Shown here: positions 1 to 5,042 of the stretch, piece by piece | Position numbering within the stretch: the first letter of the stretch is position 1 | Layout of the letters: every line of letters starts with the position of its first letter | Assembly (NCBI GenBank): GCA_018400355.1 | Contig: JAGYMV010000064.1 | Location: 1-5,220, forward strand | DNA length: 5,220 nt | Source: Wenzhouxiangella sp. | Lineage (GTDB): Bacteria > Pseudomonadota > Gammaproteobacteria > Xanthomonadales > Wenzhouxiangellaceae | Direction of reading: 5' to 3' | The notes under the pieces: generated by a model | Database searches by the model: none | Seen by the model: only the letters and a program-made list of their open reading frames with translations | Told to the model about the DNA's origin: nothing | Translations under genes and position numbers: made by a program

Positions 1-57
1 TTGCATCCACACCAACAAAGCAATGAGCACAGCCATGACCCAACGCATCAGATTCAT
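1..57 (-). CDS. N-terminal fragment of a small membrane protein, possibly cell-division protein FtsB
   Basis: Only the first 19 codons are inside the window, starting at an ATG at 57-55 and running off the left edge. The visible peptide is MNLMRWVMAVLIALLVWMQ: a short N-terminus with one Arg followed by a hydrophobic stretch of about 14 residues, as in a single N-terminal membrane anchor. The pattern of aliphatic run, then V-W-hydrophobic-Q, closely resembles the start of FtsB, the small bitopic divisome protein that pairs with FtsL and FtsQ. The coiled coil that would confirm this lies outside the window. An in-frame TGA sits 18 nt upstream of the ATG. GAGAG just before the ATG is a weak ribosome-binding site. 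The frame follows dapE on the same strand after a gap of about 94 nt, so it may belong to the same operon. A signal peptide of an unrelated exported protein is the main alternative. Confidence 0.4.
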   Translation of the reverse strand, partial: MNLMRWVMAVLIALLVWMQ

Positions 58-151
58 GATCGCTCTCGCCAATCAAAGCCCATTGTCCATCCAAAATCCA
101 TCACACGCATGTTCCTCACCACCTTAGTCTTTTGTTGTTGCTCAATCCATC

Positions 152-1312
152 TCAGACCCGAGGCGCCAATAAGACCGCCTCCATCATGGCACGATACAGA
201 TCAGGGAGTTTTTCCAAATCGCTCAACAAAATTCGTTCATCGACTTGGTGGATGGTGGCATTGACTGGCCCAACCTCAATCACAGGCACGCCTTCTGGAC
301 CAAAAAATCGACCATCGGAGGTGCCCCCGCCGGTATCGAGCCTGGGTGTTCTGGATAAGGTCTTGGCACACGCCCCCACCACCGCATCCAAAAACTCGCC
401 CGAACACGGACCAAATGGTTCGGCACTCACCCGCCAATGGAGCGTCCAGGGGCCTGGGTCGTGTTGCTCGATCAAAGACTCGATCTTGGTCTTCAATCCA
501 TCGGCGGGGCTGTTGGGGTTGTTTCTGATATTAAAGTGAATCACCAACTCACCCGGTGAGACATTATCAGCACCTGTCCCTGCGTGGATGTTGGAGATTT
601 GTAGGCGGCTGTGATCAAAGGCCGCATCGCCATCGTCAAATCTAAGTGCGCCCAACGCGGCCATCAAAGGACCGGCGCGGTGGACGGGGTTGTCTTCGGG
701 AAGCGCATAGGCGGTGTGGCCTTGCTTTCCTTTGATGCGCAAGACCGCCTGAATGCTGCCGCGTCGGCCAATCCGAATTTGGTCGCCCAATACCGCCTGA
801 CTCGATGGCTCGCCGACCAAACAGGCATCGGGCCAGAGTTGATTGTCTTTGAGATACGGCACCAAGGCTTTGATGCCATCGACCGCCGGCCCCTCTTCGT
901 CGGAAGTGATCACCAACGACACCCGCCCAGGATGGTTGGGGTGGGCTTTGACAAACCCACACAAAGCCACCACCATCGCCGCGTCCGAGCCTTTCATGTC
1001 CGCCACCCCACGACCAAACAAAAAACCATCGCGTTCGGTGGGCTCGAAGGGTGGACTCGTCCATTGATCCTCGGGTCCACTGGGGACCACATCGGTGTGG
1101 CCGATCCACATGACATGCGGCCCGGGCCGTTCCCCCTCGCTCGTCTCACCAACATGGGTGGCGAGCAAATTGTCCACCTCACCAAAGCGGTGGTGGCTCA
1201 CATCAAAGCCTGCTTCAGACAAGATGCCCGCCAGCAAGGGTTGGCATCCAGCATCTTCTGGGGTGATGGAGCGTCTGGCAATGAGTTCTTTGGTCAGAGA
1301 GATCACATCCAT
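152..1312 (-). CDS. dapE: Succinyl-diaminopimelate desuccinylase (DapE)
   Basis: Cytoplasmic di-zinc M20 peptidase-family enzyme that hydrolyses N-succinyl-LL-2,6-diaminopimelate to LL-diaminopimelate and succinate, in the succinylase branch of lysine and peptidoglycan precursor synthesis. The metal site is complete. Numbered from the GTG at 1315 (one more than from the ATG), these are H73 (GHTDVVPSGP), bridging D106 (GRGVADMKG), catalytic E140 and ligand E141 (SDEEG), E169 (VGEPSS) and H356 (IHQVDE). H200 in GKQGHTAY matches the lid-domain His that reaches the partner subunit's active site. The dimerisation lid is about residues 182-298. Length (386 aa) is normal for the family. I prefer the ATG at 1312 because AAGGAG lies 8 nt upstream; a GTG at 1315 is also possible, with 5-nt spacing. 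The start overlaps the trmJ stop (TGATG), implying translational coupling. No missing residue or frameshift is seen. Confidence 0.96.
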   Translation of the reverse strand: MDVISLTKELIARRSITPEDAGCQPLLAGILSEAGFDVSHHRFGEVDNLLATHVGETSEGERPGPHVMWIGHTDVVPSGPEDQWTSPPFEPTERDGFLFGRGVADMKGSDAAMVVALCGFVKAHPNHPGRVSLVITSDEEGPAVDGIKALVPYLKDNQLWPDACLVGEPSSQAVLGDQIRIGRRGSIQAVLRIKGKQGHTAYALPEDNPVHRAGPLMAALGALRFDDGDAAFDHSRLQISNIHAGTGADNVSPGELVIHFNIRNNPNSPADGLKTKIESLIEQHDPGPWTLHWRVSAEPFGPCSGEFLDAVVGACAKTLSRTPRLDTGGGTSDGRFFGPEGVPVIEVGPVNATIHQVDERILLSDLEKLPDLYRAMMEAVLLAPRV

Positions 1313-2118
1313 CACTCGGGCTCCTTGGTGGTTGAGGGCGTTGAGGGGGTTGGGGTAGACGATGCTTGGGTGTGCTTGGGCGTGGCATCCAACAAGGCGC
1401 TGGCGATGCCATTTAAGATGTTGAGCTCATTTTCATCAGGCCTGGCCCGCAAAAATAAACGCCTGAGGCGTTGCATCAAACGTTTGGGCTGGGCTGGGTT
1501 TAAAAAGCCAACGTGCAACAGGGCTTTTTCCAAACGCGCAAAAAAGATCTCCATCTTCTCGGGTGGCTCGGGGTGCCAATCACGAGGCGCTTGTTCTGGC
1601 ATCGATGGGGTGTTCATGGCCTCGAGCGCGTGGAGGCGGATCTCATACATCATCAACTGCACCGCTTGGGCGAGATTGAGTGAGGTGTATTCTTCTGAAG
1701 TGGGGATGGTCACGATGTGGTGACAACGCTCCACCTCTTCGTTGTGAAGACCGGTTTTTTCTCGACCAAACACCAAGGCGATGTCGTGCTCGCCCACCTC
1801 AGCCACAGCCTTTTGAGCCGCACCTTTTAAATCAAGCGTGGGCCAAGGCAGTGAACGGGCATGCGCGGTGGTGCCCAACACCAGCCCGCAGCCTTGGATG
1901 GCTTCTGCAAAGGTCTCCACCACTTGGGCATTTTTTAAGATGTCATCGGCGTTTGAGGCCAGCGCTGTGGCCTCACCACTGGGGAAGTGCTTGGGCGAGA
2001 CCAGCACCAGGCGAGACAGGCCCATGACTTTCATGGCACGCGCCGCCGAGCCAATGTTTCCCGGGTGGGTGGTTCCGATCAAAATGATGCGGATGTTGGG
2101 GGCGATGGCTAGGGGCAT
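1312..2118 (-). CDS. trmJ: tRNA (cytidine/uridine-32-2'-O)-methyltransferase TrmJ
   Basis: SPOUT-superfamily RNA methyltransferase, 268 aa, expected to use S-adenosylmethionine to 2'-O-methylate position 32 of the tRNA anticodon loop as a homodimer. The family motifs are in order: NIGSAARAMKVMGL (residues 21-34, with the catalytic-type Arg), ALVFGREKTGL (114-124) and YTSLNLAQAVQLMMYE (144-159, the knotted cofactor site). The helical C-terminal extension of true TrmJ is also present (about 185-245), including LRRLFLRARPDENELNILNGI. This separates it from the shorter TrmL. It is about 20 aa longer than E. coli TrmJ because of a low-complexity Ser/Thr/Pro tail (250-268). The ATG at 2118 is the first usable start after an in-frame TGA at 2142-2140, and the N-terminus aligns with E. 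coli TrmJ. No Shine-Dalgarno sequence precedes it. It is the first housekeeping gene of the run and overlaps dapE downstream. Confidence 0.93.
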   Translation of the reverse strand: MPLAIAPNIRIILIGTTHPGNIGSAARAMKVMGLSRLVLVSPKHFPSGEATALASNADDILKNAQVVETFAEAIQGCGLVLGTTAHARSLPWPTLDLKGAAQKAVAEVGEHDIALVFGREKTGLHNEEVERCHHIVTIPTSEEYTSLNLAQAVQLMMYEIRLHALEAMNTPSMPEQAPRDWHPEPPEKMEIFFARLEKALLHVGFLNPAQPKRLMQRLRRLFLRARPDENELNILNGIASALLDATPKHTQASSTPTPSTPSTTKEPE

Positions 2119-2124
2119 GGGGTC

Positions 2125-2130
2125 ATTATA
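2125..2130 (-). promoter_or_regulatory. Perfect TATAAT -10 box immediately before trmJ
   Basis: The minus strand reads TATAAT, then gacccc, then the trmJ ATG. If this is the sigma-70 -10 element, transcription would start at or within a base or two of the A of the start codon, giving a leaderless message. That fits the absence of a ribosome-binding site. No good -35 hexamer is present at 16-18 nt upstream (the sequence there is around CCGTTCG), and there is no extended TGn element, so the promoter call rests on the -10 match and its position. Confidence 0.45.
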
Positions 2131-2173
2131 GAGAAACGGTCACATCCGAACGGTCGTTGCTGAGGAATTGGCC

Positions 2174-3064
2174 TCATGCTGACAGATCGGTCACTTGCGA
2201 GAACAACTCATTCATCTCACTGACCAGAAAATCCTGAAATTGCGGTTTGTATAACGTTCTGTCCAACGTGGCTTGCGTCAAAAACCGACTCATTTCTTGA
2301 GAAAAACGCGGATCATAAATGATGGAACGGGATCGGCGCATAAAATCACGCACCTTTGATGAATAGTCATTGACTTCATAATCAGAAATTTTGTGAGCGA
2401 TCCATTCCAAGTTTGGTTCGATGCCTTTTTGTTTTAACCATCTTAGATCCCAAATATCTCGATAGCGAACATAACGTTGTGTGTTGACCAATGACACCAT
2501 CTTGTCTGCCATCAACTCTTCGGGGGTTTCTGTCATCACCAAAGTGTCTGCATAACCATCAGGGAGAAAGTCATAGTTGATATTGAGCGCCCTGGGTACT
2601 CGGGAGTAGGCGGGAATATTGGCCACTTGTAGTTTGATACGTTGCATTGGAATATCGGGTCTTGCTGGAGCCATCACAATTGAGAGCTGCCAGGTTGTCA
2701 CGCGAGTGGTGTGCATGCCTTCTTTGCTAACATTGTTTGGTTTAGGCTCTCGAACATTGACTTCCAGTCCATAACGATCACCCAAATAGTCCTCGAGGCA
2801 GGCCTTGATGCCCTCTAATTGGTCTCGTGAGAAATCAACTCCACCAGCAAAATCCAAGTCCTCACTCAATCGATTGCCACCGTAACAGAGGCGAAGTGCT
2901 GTCCCACCTTGAAACGTCAAATCATCCAATAGCGCCTCTTTATCCAAGCCAAACAAAATGTCGTAGTGCAAAAGCTCTTTTTCAATGACAGGGCGCATGT
3001 AGGCATGACCAGATTGCATCACTGCTTGATCTGCCAATGCGGAAAAATCCAATCTTTCAACCAT
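2174..3064 (-). CDS. abiEii: AbiEii/AbiGii-family nucleotidyltransferase toxin
   Basis: Toxin of a type IV (AbiE) toxin-antitoxin pair, 296 aa, of the DNA polymerase beta-like nucleotidyltransferase fold (DUF1814 family). Characterised relatives block growth or cause abortive phage infection; the mycobacterial MenT relatives add nucleotides to the tRNA acceptor end. The motifs, numbered from the ATG at 3064, are FQGGTALRL (51-59, nucleotide-binding GGT) followed by SEDLDF with metal-binding D69 and D71. A third motif is ELMADKMVSL (K188), then RYRDIWDLRWL (R202, D203, D206). All expected catalytic positions are present, so the enzyme looks intact. The ATG at 3064 overlaps the antitoxin's end by 8 nt (a TTG at 3067 is also in frame), with a GAGG 9 nt upstream. 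The gene is visibly AT-richer than trmJ and dapE. The nucleotide and target used by this member cannot be read from sequence. Confidence 0.92.
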   Translation of the reverse strand: MVERLDFSALADQAVMQSGHAYMRPVIEKELLHYDILFGLDKEALLDDLTFQGGTALRLCYGGNRLSEDLDFAGGVDFSRDQLEGIKACLEDYLGDRYGLEVNVREPKPNNVSKEGMHTTRVTTWQLSIVMAPARPDIPMQRIKLQVANIPAYSRVPRALNINYDFLPDGYADTLVMTETPEELMADKMVSLVNTQRYVRYRDIWDLRWLKQKGIEPNLEWIAHKISDYEVNDYSSKVRDFMRRSRSIIYDPRFSQEMSRFLTQATLDRTLYKPQFQDFLVSEMNELFSQVTDLSA

Positions 3065-3587
3065 CAACTAAGGCCTCGGTGTCAACCAAGTGAGTATTGC
3101 GCCCCACTCGCTTCAGATCACGCCATGCCATTTGAGCACTGGCGATGCGCAACACACGCCCCTTTTTAGTATTCTCAAGAATGTGAGCCACGCCACGCTT
3201 TGTATGGGTGAACTCAATCACACCCCATGGCGTCCGATACTCATGCGATCGACCGGTTGTCATCACAGTCAGTCGATCAAGAGGAATCTGAGAAATGACC
3301 CCGAACTCACTGAGCGCACTCTCCAAGGAAATATAGTTGTAATGTCCCCGCCTCAAAGCAACTGCAAGTGTCTCCACCAAATTCGGCCGTGCCGTGGTGT
3401 CTAATAAGTAAACATACACCCCATGCGCTGCTCGCGCGATCACTTTGGATTGCACCAAACGACGCAGGGTGGCCTGAAGGGCTTGCCCTGTCTCGCCCAA
3501 TACCTTCACCAGATCACCCACAGTAAACACCACTCGGTCTTGCCGAGCAAAGGCATTGAGTGCTTGGATGGCCGCCATCTGTTTCAT
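3057..3587 (-). CDS. abiEi: AbiEi-family antitoxin and transcriptional repressor
   Basis: Predicted antitoxin of the AbiE pair, 176 aa. Residues about 4-60 form a winged-helix DNA-binding region: helices around ALNAFARQDR, FTVGDLVKVLG and ALQATLRRLVQSKVI, then a wing at AAHGVYVYL. The C-terminal domain (about 65-176) carries the family-typical stretch LAVALRRGHYNYISLESALSEFGVISQ, followed by LTVMTTGRSHEYRTPWGVIEF. In characterised AbiE systems the antitoxin binds inverted repeats in its own promoter and neutralises the toxin without a stable protein complex. It lies directly upstream of abiEii and overlaps it by 8 nt, the usual antitoxin-first order. The ATG at 3587 has no clear Shine-Dalgarno sequence; a second in-frame ATG is at codon 4. 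Dyads suited to a winged-helix dimer lie upstream, so autoregulation is likely but not shown. Confidence 0.9.
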   Translation of the reverse strand: MKQMAAIQALNAFARQDRVVFTVGDLVKVLGETGQALQATLRRLVQSKVIARAAHGVYVYLLDTTARPNLVETLAVALRRGHYNYISLESALSEFGVISQIPLDRLTVMTTGRSHEYRTPWGVIEFTHTKRGVAHILENTKKGRVLRIASAQMAWRDLKRVGRNTHLVDTEALVDG

Positions 3588-3595
3588 CGGCTTAA
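3586..3595. promoter_or_regulatory. Lone operator half-site overlapping the abiEi start codon
   Basis: The plus strand reads ATCGGCTTAA, matching the left arm of the dyads further upstream (TTCGGCTCAG) in seven of ten positions including the whole TCGGCT core. No second arm follows at the expected distance. The site covers the last two bases of the abiEi ATG complement and the bases just after the TATACT -10 candidate, so a bound repressor here would block initiation directly. Confidence 0.4.
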
Positions 3596-3630
3596 GTATA
3601 TCATATATTTATTTATAAATACTTTTTGCG
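3593..3630 (-). promoter_or_regulatory. AT-rich promoter candidate for abiEi-abiEii
   Basis: The stretch just upstream of the abiEi ATG is almost entirely A+T over about 29 nt (3596-3624 has three G/C bases). On the minus strand it offers several -10-like hexamers: TATACT ending 7 nt before the ATG, TATGAT 12 nt before it, and TATAAA further up. No convincing TTGACA-type -35 pairs with any of them. It also contains the perfect 12-bp palindrome TATTTATAAATA (3610-3621). A promoter here is likely by position and composition; the exact start is not determinable. Confidence 0.45.
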
Positions 3631-3649
3631 TTTACTTAATTCGCCCTGG

Positions 3650-3672
3650 TTCGGCTCAGATTTTAAGCCGAA
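3650..3672. promoter_or_regulatory. 23-bp operator-like dyad O1 (abiE-proximal)
   Basis: Left arm TTCGGCTCAG (3650-3659), centre ATT (3660-3662), right arm TTAAGCCGAA (3663-3672). The arms are complementary at eight of ten positions, including seven consecutive outer bases. Layout and centre are the same as the dyad at 3803-3825, so this is a repeated protein-binding site and not an isolated hairpin. It ends 63 nt upstream of the abiEi start codon, beyond the AT-rich promoter stretch. AbiEi or the Fic winged helix are the candidate binders. Confidence 0.65.
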
Positions 3673-3693
3673 TGGGCGCCATACTTAAGACCA

Positions 3694-3703
3694 ACCGGCT
3701 CAG
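3694..3703. promoter_or_regulatory. Lone operator half-site in mid-intergenic region
   Basis: ACCGGCTCAG matches the left arm of O1 at eight of ten positions (CGGCTCAG is identical). The sequence where the second arm should lie (3707-3716) does not match. It could be a degenerate fourth site or coincidence. Confidence 0.3.
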
Positions 3704-3772
3704 AACAGGTGGTTATTGCACCCAACACGCGTGGGATCACGCCAAGCGGTTTGAACTCAGTTTTTGTGATGT

Positions 3773-3782
3773 ATCAGCCGAA
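3773..3782. promoter_or_regulatory. Lone right-arm operator half-site
   Basis: ATCAGCCGAA matches the right-arm consensus nTGAGCCGAA over AGCCGAA. No left arm is found at the dyad spacing. It is followed by GTGGCTTAGA (3786-3795), a weaker left-arm-like sequence in the everted arrangement. This is support for a spread of AGCCGAA elements through the region, but weak on its own. Confidence 0.3.
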
Positions 3783-3802
3783 AAAGTGGCTTAGAATCAT
3801 TT

Positions 3803-3825
3803 TTCGCCTCACATTGTGAGCCGAA
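3803..3825. promoter_or_regulatory. 23-bp operator-like dyad O2 (fic-proximal, best match)
   Basis: Left arm TTCGCCTCAC (3803-3812), centre ATT, right arm GTGAGCCGAA (3816-3825). The arms are complementary at nine of ten positions; the only break is C for G at left-arm position 5. Adding T at 3802 and A at 3826 extends the pairing by one base. Its centre is 44 bp from that of O3, about four helical turns, so both sites would present to the same face of the DNA. Confidence 0.7.
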
Positions 3826-3836
3826 ACTGGTCCATA

Positions 3837-3848
3837 ATGGATATCCAT
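3837..3848. repeat. Perfect 12-bp palindrome between O2 and O3
   Basis: ATGGATATCCAT reads identically on both strands and occupies the gap between the two fic-proximal dyads, touching the first two bases of O3. It overlaps the shorter symmetric element CCATAATGG (3832-3840). It does not share the AGCCGAA core, so it may be a site for a different protein, part of the fic promoter, or chance. Confidence 0.4.
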
Positions 3849-3869
3849 CGGCTCACATAATGAGCCGAA
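3847..3869. promoter_or_regulatory. 23-bp operator-like dyad O3 (next to fic start)
   Basis: Left arm ATCGGCTCAC (3847-3856), centre ATA, right arm ATGAGCCGAA (3860-3869). Eight consecutive bases of each arm are perfectly complementary (TCGGCTCA with TGAGCCGA). It contains a CATAAT -10-like hexamer (3856-3861) and ends 24 nt before the preferred fic start codon at 3894, or 6 nt before the alternative at 3876. Occupancy would be expected to repress fic. Confidence 0.7.
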
Positions 3870-3893
3870 TGACTCATGCGGATCACAAGAAAT

Positions 3894-5042
3894 ATGTACA
3901 TCTGGCAACAAGCGCACTGGCCAAATTTCACATGGGACCCAGCGCCCCTGTCGGCGCCGTTGGACCGAATCAAGCGGCTCCAAGGCCAATTGCTGGGCCG
4001 AACTGAGAGCGTGCCTGAAGAAGCCAGCCTCAATGTGCAAATCGATACATTGATTGAAAATGCACTCCGCACCAGCGAGATTGAGGGTGAGATTCTCGCG
4101 CTAAGCGCGGTGCGCTCATCGGCCCTCAAACAACTTGGGATTGACCGAGCAGGCGTTCATGGCATCCAGGGGCAACCCACCCGCCAAAGTGATCAGTTAA
4201 TAGAATTGCTGATCAAAGCCACACGCTCACCCAACCAAGATCTGTCTGTCGAGACACTGTGCCAGTGGCAGGCCCTGCTTTTTCCCGATGGGTCGGGCGT
4301 GCTCCAACCGATTTTGATCGGTGAGCTGAGAGACGAGACACCGATGCAGGTGGTCTCCGGTCGCCTCGATCAACCGACCATTCATTTTGAAGCGCCCCCA
4401 AAATCACAACTGATCGCCGACCTAGACCAATTCATCGATTGGTTCAATCACCCGCCATCGAGCTTGGATGGATTGGTGCGGGCGGGGATTGCGCATCTGT
4501 GGTTGGTCACACTCCACCCGTTTGCAGATGGCAATGGGCGCTTATCTAGGGCAGTGGCTGATTTGGCGTTGGCCCAAGCCGAAGCCAACTCCATCCGCTT
4601 TTATTCTATGAGTGCCACGCTGATGGAACAGCGACGTGACTACTACCGCTTATTGGAAAGCACGCAAAAAGGTGACTTGGACATCACCCGGTGGCTGCAA
4701 TGGTTTCTCCAAGCTTTGGAAAATGCACTCAACCAGGCACTGAGTCGAGTGGGTCAAGTCCTGATCAAGGCCTCTTTTTGGCAGCGTTACGGACAAACCG
4801 TACTCAACGAACGCCAAATCAAAGTCCTGGTCCGCCTGCTTGATTCGATGGCGGATGAGTTTTTAGAGGGCATCAACGCAAGAATCTACCAATCGATCGC
4901 TGGGGTCAGCAAGGCACAGGCCACCAGGGACTTATCGGACTTGGTCAGCAAAGGCTGTTTGGTCAAAGGAGAGGGTGTGGGCAAACGCACGCGCTATCTG
5001 CTGGCAGCATCTGATCACCCCTGGGCCAGACCCAGCCCTTGA
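3894..5042 (+). CDS. Class II Fic AMP-transferase with DUF4172 N-terminus and C-terminal winged helix
   Basis: Fic-domain protein (382 aa from the ATG at 3894), predicted to transfer AMP from ATP to hydroxyl side chains of target proteins. The N-terminal DUF4172 region starts at MYIWQQAHWPNFTWD. The inhibitory helix carries T60-SEI-E64-G65, which fits the [S/T]xxxE[G/N] motif whose Glu blocks productive ATP binding; placement before the Fic core makes it class II. The target-docking flap lies around 144-168 (ELRDETP...IHFEAP), and the catalytic loop is H208-PFADGNGRLS-R219, complete and canonical. Residues about 300-372 (QIKVLVRLLDSM...SKAQATRDLSDLVSKGCLVKGEG) resemble a winged helix, an arrangement like that of Shewanella SoFic. 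I chose 3894 because relatives begin close to this motif; ATG 3876 would add six residues, and neither has a strong Shine-Dalgarno sequence. It is divergent from abiEi. The substrate and any separate antitoxin are unknown; none is encoded within the window. Confidence 0.92.
   Translation: MYIWQQAHWPNFTWDPAPLSAPLDRIKRLQGQLLGRTESVPEEASLNVQIDTLIENALRTSEIEGEILALSAVRSSALKQLGIDRAGVHGIQGQPTRQSDQLIELLIKATRSPNQDLSVETLCQWQALLFPDGSGVLQPILIGELRDETPMQVVSGRLDQPTIHFEAPPKSQLIADLDQFIDWFNHPPSSLDGLVRAGIAHLWLVTLHPFADGNGRLSRAVADLALAQAEANSIRFYSMSATLMEQRRDYYRLLESTQKGDLDITRWLQWFLQALENALNQALSRVGQVLIKASFWQRYGQTVLNERQIKVLVRLLDSMADEFLEGINARIYQSIAGVSKAQATRDLSDLVSKGCLVKGEGVGKRTRYLLAASDHPWARPSP

Noticed and set aside
54..110. 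18-codon minus-strand frame (from ATG 110) overlapping the edge gene as ATGA
   Set aside because: GAGG is present but only 3 nt before the ATG, and the peptide is very short with no signature. A leader peptide is conceivable but not supported.
642..1109. Minus-strand frame of 155 codons inside dapE
   Set aside because: Out of frame with dapE on the same strand, rich in Trp, Arg and Gly, and without a family signature; a shadow of dapE.
611..1723. Long plus-strand open frame (370 codons) opposite dapE and trmJ
   Set aside because: It is antisense to two well-supported genes, spans their junction, and its translation shows no recognisable motif. Long antisense frames are expected opposite GC-rich genes with this codon use.
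2135..2155. Direct repeat AACGGTC (2135-2141, 2149-2155) upstream of trmJ as a regulator site
   Set aside because: Seven-base repeat at 14-bp spacing with no symmetry; too short to separate from chance.
2161..2176. Hairpin TGAGG/CCTCA over the abiEii stop codon as a terminator
   Set aside because: Only five base pairs and no T-tract in the direction of transcription.
3423..3794. Plus-strand frame running from abiEi antisense into the intergenic region, including a 40-codon frame from ATG 3672
   Set aside because: No ribosome-binding site and no recognisable motif, and the frame passes through operator O1 and the half-sites. I could not support a peptide.
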